From: Flavobacteriales bacterium UBA1112
Lineage (GTDB): Bacteria > Bacteroidota > Bacteroidia > Flavobacteriales_D > Sanyastnellaceae
Direction of reading: 5' to 3'
Assembly: GCA_002313415.1 (NCBI GenBank)
Contig: DCBH01000030.1
Span: forward strand, 1,336-18,572
DNA length: 17,237 nt
The notes below the pieces were generated by a model. The model was not told the origin of the DNA, searched no databases, and saw nothing but the letters and a program-made list of their open reading frames with translations. The position numbers and the translations under genes are program-made. This document shows, one piece after another, positions 7,300 to 14,576 of the stretch; within the stretch, counting starts at the first letter, position 1; every line of letters begins with the position of its first letter.

Positions 7300-8097
7300 T
7301 CATTGCATCGACTGAATGAAAAAAGTTCCAAGGGGTTCAACCAAATCCTGATTTTTATCTGAACGCTCGGGGTGCCATTGAACACCAACATAACAGGGGT
7401 ATTGTATGGTGTCGATGCGGCGCAGCCCTTCCACAAGACCATCGGGGCTGCAGGCCCACATTTCGAGGGTCTCAGCGAGTTTATTTACCCCCTGGTGGTG
7501 ATGTGAAACCACCTTGCTGTGGGAACCTGTTTGCACTCCTGCCACGGGCAGCAAGGCGCGTACTTGATGGGTCGTGTCTCTATGATGTTCCTCGTTCCCT
7601 GCTCGATGCGCATCTGTTCCCAAAAAATCAGGCAAGTGAGGGTGCAGCGTTCCTCCTCCATGGACATTCATGAATTGCATGCCTCTGCAGATTCCAAAAC
7701 ATGGAATATGGGTGCGGTCCACCCAAGTCAAAAGAAAAGACTCGAGCGAGTCTCGTTGGGTGTCGATGGTACCACAAGAAATCGAGTCTTGTGCTTGTAA
7801 ATACCGCGCAGGATGGATGTCGGCTCCTCCCGTAAGTAAAATCCCATCGGTCTCCTGAAGTACGCCAGCAAGTTGCAATGCATCCAATTCTGATGCGTTG
7901 ACCCACTTGATGATGTGACCATGTTGTTTTGCAAGGGCCCCCAGATAATTTTGGTAAGTCCCACTCGACCAAAGTCTGGAAGCTACCACGGTCAGAGTGT
8001 CGGGCTGATGTGAGTCGTATGTGGTATTGCATTCATTCGGTGTTGAGCAATGCGTGAACACCAAGAAGACAACCAAGCTCCAAGGAAAAAGATACAT
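7300..8097 (-). CDS. Secreted/lipid-anchored class I glutamine-amidotransferase-like hydrolase (peptidase C26, gamma-glutamyl hydrolase type)
   Basis: 265 residues from the ATG at 8097; an in-frame ATG at 8151 would add 18 charged residues before the signal sequence. Residues 1-16 are hydrophobic and end VFTHC, with Cys17 followed by STPNEC. This looks like a lipoprotein signal, although His before the Cys is not a typical lipobox residue. The enzyme domain has LLTGGADIHPARY (88-99; oxyanion/substrate loop of PuuD-like enzymes), nucleophile Cys137 in FGICRGMQ, and the His242-Glu244 pair in GVQWHPE. The family hydrolyses gamma-glutamyl amide bonds (gamma-Glu-GABA, poly-gamma-glutamyl compounds). 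Export to the periplasm or outer membrane is unusual for the cytoplasmic PuuD type and suggests a peptide or nutrient-scavenging role (inference). A GNAT gene follows. Confidence 0.85.
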   Translation of the reverse strand: MYLFPWSLVVFLVFTHCSTPNECNTTYDSHQPDTLTVVASRLWSSGTYQNYLGALAKQHGHIIKWVNASELDALQLAGVLQETDGILLTGGADIHPARYLQAQDSISCGTIDTQRDSLESFLLTWVDRTHIPCFGICRGMQFMNVHGGGTLHPHLPDFLGTDAHRAGNEEHHRDTTHQVRALLPVAGVQTGSHSKVVSHHHQGVNKLAETLEMWACSPDGLVEGLRRIDTIQYPCYVGVQWHPERSDKNQDLVEPLGTFFIQSMQ

Positions 8098-8266
8098 TTT
8101 CACGCAAACAATGTACCAATCGCGACCTTTACAACGACGCAGTTGGAACAATCCTTTCGGTCAATCATGAAGTGGGCATGTGTTGAGAAATGGTGCATAT
8201 GTGCTCGCCGTGGTGTCTCGCAACCCTCATTGAGGTGTTCTCTCGTGGGGCACACGCCATCAGAAA

Positions 8267-8295
8267 TTGGATTTGGTGTTAACATTCTACTTTTG
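8267..8295 (+). promoter_or_regulatory. Bacteroidota-type promoter (TTGG - 17 nt - TACTTTTG) abutting the start codon
   Basis: The -7 element TACTTTTG (8288-8295) matches TAnnTTTG exactly, with a TTGG at 8267-8270 at about the distance expected for the -33 element (an alternative TTTG lies at 8272-8275). The -7 element ends only 5 nt before the ATG at 8301, so transcription should begin at or within a few bases of that ATG. Either the mRNA is leaderless or translation starts further in (for example the TTG at 8382). Confidence 0.5.
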
Positions 8296-8300
8296 GAAAT

Positions 8301-9023
8301 ATGAAATTGAACAATCAAACTTTTTCTTTGACCATCCTTGGTGCCCAAGGTGGTTTGCCTAGTCTTTGGAGCAAACAACGGTTGTTCGAAGCGTGGGTCT
8401 CCCTTCGAAAAGTCGGCGTTTTTTTCTTGGCAATTGGCTTAATCACAGGGAGTACAGGTTGCTTTCATCCTGTATCGACGATGTTTGATTCTGCGCATTC
8501 TTTGCAAGAGGGACAATCGAAAATTACAGTGGGAGGGACGGGCAACCCCGAGGGAGCATGGTCCAACCCAGGAGGATCTGTGCTGGCCATCTACGATCAT
8601 GGGATCACCGCAAACAGGGATGTTCGGGTTCGATTTGAACGCCGAATGGAAAGCGGTAGTTTTTCCGTTCCTTACGCATTTCTTGAATTTGGACACAAGT
8701 GGTCCTTCGACAATCAATTCGCATTTTCCTTGCCGGCTCAACTTTACTTCCCGGTCGCCAACAGCGACGATGGTAATATGTTATGTGTCAATCCCAGGTT
8801 CATGTTCAGTTCTAATCGTCAGGAAAGGAATTCAGAGTTCACCGCGGTGGTGCATCTCTTAGTGGAACCAACCGAACGTTTTGTGGCTCCAGGGGCTTCA
8901 TTTGGATTTGCGTTCAGCGACGATTGGGAATCAAACATTCTGAGGCTTGAGATGGGCCTAATACTACCTGCTACAATCACCTTTGGGCTTGGCTCTCAGT
9001 GGCTTTTTGGCAGGCAAAAATAA
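8301..9023 (+). CDS. Putative outer-membrane/lipid-anchored beta-rich protein, unknown family
   Basis: 240 residues from the ATG at 8301. A hydrophobic segment KVGVFFLAIGLITGSTGC (37-54) ends in a possible lipobox cysteine (Cys54), unusually far from the N-terminus; with the TTG at 8382 as start, the signal would have normal length. The mature part is rich in short amphipathic strands with alternating aromatic residues (YAFLEFGHKWSF, QFAFSLPAQLYFPV, GASFGFAF, LEMGLILPATITFGLG), suggesting a small beta-barrel or an outer-membrane-associated protein. No enzyme motif is visible and I do not recognise a family. The next gene, also envelope-targeted, starts 71 nt downstream on the same strand. Confidence 0.6.
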   Translation: MKLNNQTFSLTILGAQGGLPSLWSKQRLFEAWVSLRKVGVFFLAIGLITGSTGCFHPVSTMFDSAHSLQEGQSKITVGGTGNPEGAWSNPGGSVLAIYDHGITANRDVRVRFERRMESGSFSVPYAFLEFGHKWSFDNQFAFSLPAQLYFPVANSDDGNMLCVNPRFMFSSNRQERNSEFTAVVHLLVEPTERFVAPGASFGFAFSDDWESNILRLEMGLILPATITFGLGSQWLFGRQK

Positions 9024-9094
9024 CATTTACCTGCGGTTCCAGACCAATGACAACTCAGGCTAGGCTGCATCGGGGGGAGTTGAAAGTTTTTCCA

Positions 9095-9538
9095 ATGAGC
9101 TTTGTCCGTATAGCCATTTGGATGTTCACCATGTGGTGCTTTACGATGACTTGTATTGGGCAGCATTTGGAGGGTGAGATGGTCGTGAAGTCGGGCTTAT
9201 TCGCCAATGGGACTCGAGTTGTTTTGCACGGGGAAACGCTTCGCCCGGGTCAAGCTGCAGGTCGATGCAGTTCCTGTATAGAAGCCAGAGAGTTGTTTCT
9301 TCGCGCCAAACGGATTCGAGCATGGAGTTGGGTGATTGGCAATTTGGGCATTGCGGAATCCGCCCTGGGAATCACAAAGCTTGAGGATGCGGTAGTTCTC
9401 GGGACATTTCACGCTGCAATTGGAGGGGGTTTGATAACATGGGCCGCAGAGAGAGATGTGACTGTGCGCCGGGCTGTTCGCGAAGGGGTCGATGCCTACA
9501 ATCGCTGTCAATTCATGCGAGATTTCATGCGCAATTGA
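9095..9538 (+). CDS. Small secreted or membrane-associated hypothetical protein with a Gly-rich hydrophobic region
   Basis: 147 residues from the ATG at 9095. In-frame ATGs at 8999 and 9047 would place a charged stretch before the signal sequence and, for 8999, overlap the preceding gene. Signal peptide about 1-23 (SFVRIAIWMFTMWCFTMTCIG). The mature N-terminus has an LEGEM...ANGTRVVLHGETL beta-like stretch, then a pair of cysteines (CSSC), a basic helix (LRAKRIRAWSW), and a glycine-rich hydrophobic part (VIGNLGIAESALGI, ...AAIGGGLITWA). The protein ends in a helix AVREGVDAYN. That layout recalls short Bacteroidota envelope proteins of unknown function in which a Gly-rich helical hairpin precedes an AV..YN tail. 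No function can be assigned. Confidence 0.6.
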   Translation: MSFVRIAIWMFTMWCFTMTCIGQHLEGEMVVKSGLFANGTRVVLHGETLRPGQAAGRCSSCIEARELFLRAKRIRAWSWVIGNLGIAESALGITKLEDAVVLGTFHAAIGGGLITWAAERDVTVRRAVREGVDAYNRCQFMRDFMRN

Positions 9539-9650
9539 TTTGAATAAAGAGCACATCGCAGTGCCCATTTTAGCAAGAACATCGAGATTTCGCTGGAGTG
9601 GGTTGCAGCGGCAATGTGGGTTCTTCATTACCCTATTGTGCATGAAATAC

Positions 9651-10118
9651 TCATTGCGATTTGCGCCATTGTTCAGACCATGAATCCGCGGCTTCATCCA
9701 AGAGTTGAAAGACTTTGGTAAAGCCTGTAGCATTCCCGAAGTAAGGGTCTGGAACGTCGTTTTCTTGAAGGATCATCTGCACTTTGTTTTTCCAGTCTGC
9801 GCGATCTCCTGCCAACTCCATCACATCTTGGAAGTTGTTAGAGTCCATCACCAAAATCAAATCAAACCCATCCAAATCATCTCTTTTGATTTGACGAGAT
9901 TCTTGTGCAGCAATCTCAATGCCGTGTCTTCGCATTTCCGCCTGCGCACGATGATCTGGGGCCTCCCCATTGTGGTAGCCGTTGGTGCCGGCTGAATCAA
10001 CCTCGATTCGCAAGTCTTTCTTTTGAATGTGATGCCGCAGCAGTCCTTCGGCCATTGGCGACCGGCAAATGTTGCCGAGACACACGACAAGGACTCGTTG
10101 TGGTGAAGAAATTGCCAT
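9651..10118 (-). CDS. Low-molecular-weight protein-tyrosine phosphatase
   Basis: 155 residues, the usual family length. The P-loop VCLGNICRSP contains the C(X)5R signature (Cys13, Arg19), and the general acid Asp124 lies in the conserved DPYF segment. DSAGTNGYHNGEAPD (41-55) and ARGI-like RRHGIEI are further family features. It dephosphorylates phosphotyrosine in proteins, in bacteria often linked to exopolysaccharide control; arsenate reductases share the fold but lack this DPYF pattern. It lies downstream of dnaA on the same strand but behind a strong terminator, so it probably has its own promoter in the 56 nt between that hairpin and its ATG, although no TAnnTTTG is visible there. Confidence 0.93.
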   Translation of the reverse strand: MAISSPQRVLVVCLGNICRSPMAEGLLRHHIQKKDLRIEVDSAGTNGYHNGEAPDHRAQAEMRRHGIEIAAQESRQIKRDDLDGFDLILVMDSNNFQDVMELAGDRADWKNKVQMILQENDVPDPYFGNATGFTKVFQLLDEAADSWSEQWRKSQ

Positions 10119-10174
10119 GAATGTGTTGATTTAAAAAAGTTGAGCTGTCCTGTGATTCGCTCCAACTGAACATC

Positions 10175-10203
10175 AAAAAAGGTCTCCCGTGGGAGACCTT
10201 TTT
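10175..10203 (-). terminator. Intrinsic terminator of dnaA (works in either direction by sequence)
   Basis: GGTCTCCC (10181-10188) and GGGAGACC (10191-10198) form a perfect 8-bp GC-rich stem with a 2-nt centre, or 7 bp with a CGTG tetraloop. It is flanked by six A (10175-10180) and five T (10199-10203), so a U-tract follows the stem on both strands. It begins 17 nt past the dnaA stop codon and separates dnaA from the phosphatase gene. Confidence 0.9.
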
Positions 10204-10220
10204 ACATTGCCGACACCGCC

Positions 10221-11657
10221 CTAGTGGATGGCCAACTTTTTCTCCAAATCTTCCAAATACTTTCGGAAGTGTTTGTCCGTCTCACTCAGGTTGTTCACGG
10301 TGCGACATGCGTGCAGAACGGTTGCGTGGTCTTTTCCGCCACAATGCAAGCCAATGTTGGCTAGAGATGACTTGGTCATTTTTTTGGCGAAGTACATTGA
10401 AATCTGACGCGCTTGGACGATCTCACGCTTTCTCGTTTTGCTTTTGAGGAGCTCAATTGGCAAATCAAAGTAGTCGCAAACCACTTTCTGGATGTAATCA
10501 ATGCTTACCTCCCTAGCGGTATTCTTGACAAACTTGTCAATCATGTGTTTCGCCAAGTCGAGTGTGATTGCCTTGCGGTTGAGGCTTGCTTGTGCCACCA
10601 ATGAAATAAGTGCACCTTCCAATTCACGAACGTTTGTGGTGATGCTGTAAGCAAGGTACTCGATGACTTCGCGTGGCAACTCGATGCCGTCGGCATGAAT
10701 TTTCATTTCTAGAATGGCCATGCGGGTTTCCAGAGAAGGTACTTGAAGGTCTGCACTCAACCCCCACTTGAACCGCGAAAGCAGACGCTGTTCCATGCCT
10801 TGCATTTCAACTGGCGGCTTGTCGGAAGTCAATACGATTTGCTTTCCAGTTTGATGGAGGTGATTGAAGATGTGAAAGAATACATCTTGCGTTTTCTCTT
10901 TGCCGCTGAAGAACTGTACATCGTCAATGATGAGTACATCCATCATTTGGTAAAAATGACTGAAATCGTTGACAGTGTTGTTCCTCACGGCGTCGATGAA
11001 CTGATGCGTGAACCGTTCAGAGCTCACATACAAAACAGTCTTATCAGGTTGGCGATTCTTGATTTCCAAACCAATCGAATGCGCAAGATGGGTTTTCCCT
11101 AGACCTACGCCACCGTAAATGAGGAGTGGATTGAATGCTGTGCCACCAGGTTTGTTTGCCACGGCAAATCCCGCGCTTCGTGCCAGACGATTGCATTCCC
11201 CTTCGATGAAGTGCTCAAAAACGTAGTTGGGGTTCAGGTTAGAGTCAATATTGAGTTTGCGCAGACCTGGAATCACAAACGGATTTTTTATTGGAGCGGG
11301 CTCGCCAACAATTGGCATGGCCACTTCAGCATTGCGTGTGGCACGAACTTCTGAGGTGGGCATGTTGACGGTATAAGGACTGCTTGTCGCACTCCCATGG
11401 ACATGTTCCATGATGATGCTGTATTCCAAGCGCGCATCCGGTCCAAGTTCTTTTCTTACCGTTTTGCGAAGCAAGGATACGTAGTGCTCTTCGAGCCATT
11501 CGTAAAAGAACTGGGACGGGACTTGAATCGTCAAGATTGGGCCGTCAAGTTTGACAGGCTTGATGGGGGCGAACCACGTTTTGAACGCTTGGGCGCTGAT
11601 GTTGTCTTTGATGACATCAAGGCATTGTGCCCAGACACTGACGTGATCTTGGTTCAT
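10221..11657 (-). CDS. dnaA: Chromosomal replication initiator DnaA
   Basis: 478 residues, typical DnaA length. Domain I at about 1-80 (VWAQCLDVIKDNISAQAFKTWF, the helicase/DiaA-interaction domain), a variable linker at about 85-135, the AAA+ ATPase domain at about 140-345 with Walker A GGVGLGKT (182-189), Walker B VLIIDD (241-246) and sensor-1 LTSD (276-279), and DNA-binding domain IV from about 380 with the DnaA signature GKDHATVLHA (441-450). The consensus there is GRDHTTVLHA, so two substitutions are present. It binds DnaA boxes, melts oriC and loads the helicase. It is divergent from the thioesterase gene and ends at a strong terminator. No DnaA box is apparent in the upstream gap. Confidence 0.98.
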   Translation of the reverse strand: MNQDHVSVWAQCLDVIKDNISAQAFKTWFAPIKPVKLDGPILTIQVPSQFFYEWLEEHYVSLLRKTVRKELGPDARLEYSIIMEHVHGSATSSPYTVNMPTSEVRATRNAEVAMPIVGEPAPIKNPFVIPGLRKLNIDSNLNPNYVFEHFIEGECNRLARSAGFAVANKPGGTAFNPLLIYGGVGLGKTHLAHSIGLEIKNRQPDKTVLYVSSERFTHQFIDAVRNNTVNDFSHFYQMMDVLIIDDVQFFSGKEKTQDVFFHIFNHLHQTGKQIVLTSDKPPVEMQGMEQRLLSRFKWGLSADLQVPSLETRMAILEMKIHADGIELPREVIEYLAYSITTNVRELEGALISLVAQASLNRKAITLDLAKHMIDKFVKNTAREVSIDYIQKVVCDYFDLPIELLKSKTRKREIVQARQISMYFAKKMTKSSLANIGLHCGGKDHATVLHACRTVNNLSETDKHFRKYLEDLEKKLAIH

Positions 11658-11989
11658 GTGGTTTTGGATGATTGAATTCTACAAATGGGTTTCGACAAGT
11701 GCGAATGTGTCACAAAAAAGATGACACGATTCGAACTTGAAATAGAATGCGAATGTTTGGAGAAACTTTCTCAAAAAAAAATTTCTGACCCCTTGATTTT
11801 TGACGAATTCTGACAGTCTAAATCATTCAAAGATTTCTGAAAAATTTATGTTACTATAGGTTTGAAATAGCGATGGAGATCGACCGAGGTTTCAGGTGCT
11901 CATTATCAATTCTTTAAGTGTATTTCACTTGAATATTTTCATAAAATCGTGTTTTTTAGATATGTTATATCCTCGCAATCCATCTTTGC
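11658..11989. other. AT-rich divergent intergenic region between dnaA and the thioesterase gene
   Basis: 332 nt with no convincing gene on either strand. It must hold the promoter for dnaA (reading left) and for the thioesterase (reading right; a TAGGTTTG element is at 11857). It contains an A-tract (11773-11781), a loose direct-repeat series TTCTGAC (11783), TTTTGAC (11798), TTCTGAC (11808), TTCTGAA (11835), and an inverted repeat AAGTG/CACTT (11916-11930). No 9-mer close to the DnaA box TTATCCACA is seen, so an origin here is not supported. Confidence 0.6.
11857..11864 (+). promoter_or_regulatory. Bacteroidota-type -7 element (TAGGTTTG) upstream of the thioesterase gene
   Basis: TAGGTTTG matches TAnnTTTG exactly. 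Only a weak -33-like TTTCTG (11834-11839) lies upstream. The implied leader of about 120 nt before the ATG at 11990 is long and includes the AAGTG/CACTT inverted repeat (11916-11930), so either the leader is structured or another promoter is used. Confidence 0.4.
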
Positions 11990-12433
11990 ATGATGGCCGC
12001 ATTTCAACAATTCTCTGACGGCACTCGTCACGTTCATCAATTGCGTGTGAGGTATGCAGATACCGATTGCATGAATATGGTATACCACGGCACCTATGCT
12101 GCATATTTAGAGGCCGCCCGCGTGGAGTTGCTGCGTGATGCGGGTTGGGTTTACGCTGAATTGGAAAAGGCAGGTCTGCTTCTTCCCGTTGTTCAATTGA
12201 ACCTGACATACAAGAAGCCCGCCCGCTATGATCAGGAACTCTCCATTCGAACTCACATCTTGGCGGAGCCAACGACCAAGTTGAATTTGCGAAGTGAGGT
12301 TTTTCACGGAGACGACCTACTCGCCGTAGGCGATGTTTTCCTTGTTTTTGTGGATGCGAAATCTGGACGTCCCTGTCGTCCTCCAAAAGGTATGGCAGAA
12401 AAGATGCGTTCCCTCGGACTTATTGCACCTTAA
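11990..12433 (+). CDS. Hotdog-fold acyl-CoA thioesterase (YbgC/4HBT family)
   Basis: 147 residues, normal for the family; the ATG at 11993 is an alternative start. The 4-hydroxybenzoyl-CoA thioesterase signature is clear: RVRYADTDCMNMVYHGTYAAY (21-41 region) with the catalytic Asp in YADTD, followed by the hotdog helix LEAARVELLR. The central strands VQLNLTYKKPARYDQEL and TKLNLRSEVF complete the fold. It hydrolyses acyl-CoA (or acyl-carrier) thioesters; the natural acyl chain is unknown. It is transcribed away from dnaA, a neighbour arrangement I associate with Flavobacteriia. Its stop codon shares the palindrome TTAA with the stop of the convergent glycosyltransferase gene. Confidence 0.9.
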   Translation: MMAAFQQFSDGTRHVHQLRVRYADTDCMNMVYHGTYAAYLEAARVELLRDAGWVYAELEKAGLLLPVVQLNLTYKKPARYDQELSIRTHILAEPTTKLNLRSEVFHGDDLLAVGDVFLVFVDAKSGRPCRPPKGMAEKMRSLGLIAP

Positions 12434-13560
12434 AATTTTGATTCGAGCGCGCGAGTCAACTCTGCCGCGATGATTGGTGCCCGATAGGTCCAATCAAATT
12501 TCATCGCTTGATGACGGCAAGAAATGCGATTTTCTTCAGAGCGTCGCCACATCCCCTTTTGAAGCGCATCGATCCAGTTTTTGCTCGGTACAAATTCGAC
12601 ATCGTTGGGCGTCGTTTCTGGGTAGGCGTGGGCCTGGGGCACCCAGGGCAAGACTTCACATCGCATGGCTTCGACCACGCTGATTCCAAAATATTCTTGG
12701 TGGGGTTCAATGGGCACCACATCGCATTCCCACAACCATGATATGTATTCCTCACGAGATTCGACATATCCCCAGTGCAGACAACGTTTGCCCAGTTCCT
12801 CCCTCAATGTTTCCCAGCCTCGAGGCATGCGATTGAAGGATTGTCCAAGGATGACAAATTGAGCTGAAATGTCTTGTCGTATCACATCTCGCGCGAAAGA
12901 GACAAAAGCGTCGGTTCCTTTGTCCCACGCCCAGCGATGGTTCCAAAGGACAGTCGGAATATCCTGAGTGAGGTTGTTTCTCCTTGGCCTTTGGTGCTGT
13001 TCCCAGTTTTGAAGATCGAGGCCCAAATGCATCACTCGAGCTTTGGGGATCAATTGCTTGACAAGATTGGGTACATGAGGTTTTGGCATGGTTTTCATCC
13101 ATACGTTGGCTTCTCGCATGAATTCATTCATGTGGTGATGCGAGTTGAACCAAATGGCGTCCGAGACCAATGCAGAGCTAAGGTTGATGTAGGCGTAGGT
13201 GCCATCGCGACCATTGTTTTTGTCCGGGTCATGAGGGGACCATGGAAAGGTCAACTGATTTTCGTGAAACATCGTAATCAATTTCACTGAGGCCCAATCT
13301 GGTGGCATCAGACCGCGCAATTGAGCCACGTCGCACATGTCTGTTGTGATGAGGACATCGGGTGGAGACGCCCGGCGCATCTTTGACGCCCATGTGGCAG
13401 CGGCACCATGCATGCGCCATTTCCAGTGTCGTCCAGGCAAGGTGTGCAATGTGACGTCATGTCCAGCTCTTTGCAACGCCTGCTTCATTCCTTTCGACCA
13501 TGCAGCGTGCGACCCAGCATGAAAAGGGTCCATGATCCAGATTTTGAAATGGCTTGTCAT
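12430..13560 (-). CDS. tRNA-queuosine alpha-mannosyltransferase-like glycosyltransferase (DUF3524/QTMAN, GTDC1 homologue)
   Basis: 376 residues. The ATG at 13560 overlaps the TGA of the preceding gene as ATGA, so it is preferred over the in-frame ATG at 13596. The N-terminal half carries the DUF3524 hallmarks: IWIMDPFHAGSHAAW (6-20), TLPGRHWKWRMHGAA (41-55), ITTDMCDVAQLRGL, MFHENQLTFPWSP, and YINLSSALVSDAIWFNS. The C-terminal GT-B half has WNHRWAWDKG and EYFGISVVEAM, the latter a nucleotide-sugar-binding pattern. In vertebrates this family (GTDC1/QTMAN) adds mannose to the queuosine of tRNA-Asp. Bacterial members with the same core suggest a glycosylated queuosine, but the donor and tRNA target here are inference. 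It is the last gene of a tightly packed run. Confidence 0.85.
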   Translation of the reverse strand: MTSHFKIWIMDPFHAGSHAAWSKGMKQALQRAGHDVTLHTLPGRHWKWRMHGAAATWASKMRRASPPDVLITTDMCDVAQLRGLMPPDWASVKLITMFHENQLTFPWSPHDPDKNNGRDGTYAYINLSSALVSDAIWFNSHHHMNEFMREANVWMKTMPKPHVPNLVKQLIPKARVMHLGLDLQNWEQHQRPRRNNLTQDIPTVLWNHRWAWDKGTDAFVSFARDVIRQDISAQFVILGQSFNRMPRGWETLREELGKRCLHWGYVESREEYISWLWECDVVPIEPHQEYFGISVVEAMRCEVLPWVPQAHAYPETTPNDVEFVPSKNWIDALQKGMWRRSEENRISCRHQAMKFDWTYRAPIIAAELTRALESKF

Positions 13561-14576
13561 GGGCGGTTTGGATCGGTCAGTAGCCAGTTGCTCCAACGCT
13601 TTGGAAGGTACAATGCAAGTTTTTGTCGCCAGGTTGTTCTACTCCGGCTTTGACCAAGAGGGCGCCCAGCGTCTAGCCAAGCACTGTGCCAAGCCGCGGC
13701 GATTCGTTGGGCTGCGATGCAGTATCGCGGCCACGTATGCCCATTTGTCAGGCTGTCCCAAATGGCAAGAGATGAGGATGTTGGCGCAAGGTGCATGGTG
13801 CGGCCGCGACGCTGAAAACCTTGGCCACGTTTCGCACATAGTGCTGTCCAAGTTCGTTCTGCCGCCAAAATTTCGGGTACCAAAGCGTGACTTTCTTGGA
13901 TGACTTCCCATGGGGTCCAAACCGGATCGTATGGCATGGATAACGCATCGATCTTCCCGCATGCTTTGAGGTCGCGCCCGTAAAGGAGCCACTCTACAGC
14001 ATGGGTTTCCCACAAGGCGTGAATGCCGCGTTGTCCTGTTCGTTGTCCGTCATAGTTTCCAGATGTATGAAGTGGAACATGTGCGTCACTGAGATAGTGG
14101 CCCAAATCTGCTGCGGCGCGGATGACTTGGTCTAAATCTGGTTCCGTGCTGTCTTTTGGCGACCATGAGTTCACCAATTGCTTGTAGCTCCACTCCAATT
14201 GCCAAGGCAGAATGCCGTATCGCTTTGAGGACAGTGAGGAATCGCGTTGAATCAAAACGCGTTTTGCATCAGCCCAGTTCTGTCCCCAAAGTTGTAAGCC
14301 TTCAGTTGTTGCATCATCCAGATCAATGAAATGGCGCGGCGATTCAAGACTGTCGGTATGCTTGCGAGAATCGGCGTCCGTGGCTCTCGAAATCAGCGGC
14401 GTGGGATCGTTTCCTAAGGCATGTCGAAGTTGGACTGGTAGGGCTGACCAAGCCTTGGCGTGGAGATGTCTGTGTGGGACAAATCCCCAAGAAGAAATCA
14501 GCAAGAGGAGGCTGAATATCTCGATTGCAAAAAAACAATAGAGAAGATCAGATGGCGGCGTTTTCGATGGTTTCAT
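13557..14576 (-). CDS. Exported S1/P1-nuclease / zinc-dependent phospholipase C-type protein
   Basis: 339 residues. A hydrophobic N-terminus (11-29) ends LLISS before Trp30. Cleavage there would expose Trp as residue 1, as required in this fold, where the N-terminal Trp binds zinc. Other expected ligands are in place: His35 (WGFVPH), an Asp at 67 or 69, His82 in the SPRHFID segment, His160 and Asp164 (GHYLSD, HxxxD), and His186 and Glu190 (GIHALWE, HxxxE). LGHYLSDAHVPLHTSGNYDG is characteristic of the Bacteroidota branch annotated as S1/P1 nuclease or zinc-dependent PLC. It hydrolyses phosphodiesters in nucleic acid or phospholipid outside the cytoplasm; which one cannot be told. The ATG overlaps the end of comB by 29 nt, and the stop overlaps the glycosyltransferase start by 4 nt. 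Confidence 0.85.
   Translation of the reverse strand: MKPSKTPPSDLLYCFFAIEIFSLLLLISSWGFVPHRHLHAKAWSALPVQLRHALGNDPTPLISRATDADSRKHTDSLESPRHFIDLDDATTEGLQLWGQNWADAKRVLIQRDSSLSSKRYGILPWQLEWSYKQLVNSWSPKDSTEPDLDQVIRAAADLGHYLSDAHVPLHTSGNYDGQRTGQRGIHALWETHAVEWLLYGRDLKACGKIDALSMPYDPVWTPWEVIQESHALVPEILAAERTWTALCAKRGQGFQRRGRTMHLAPTSSSLAIWDSLTNGHTWPRYCIAAQRIAAAWHSAWLDAGRPLGQSRSRTTWRQKLALYLPKRWSNWLLTDPNRP

Noticed and set aside
9539..9650. Terminator between the convergent orphan gene and the phosphatase gene
   Set aside because: The best pairing (GCAC...GTGC near 9551) is only 4 bp and lacks a T-run.
11658..11989. Chromosomal origin (oriC) next to dnaA
   Set aside because: The region is AT-rich, but no DnaA boxes were found; AT-richness alone is also expected of a divergent promoter region.
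13532..13903. Plus-strand open frame across the junction of the glycosyltransferase and zinc-hydrolase genes
   Set aside because: Antisense to two well-supported genes and without recognisable protein features.
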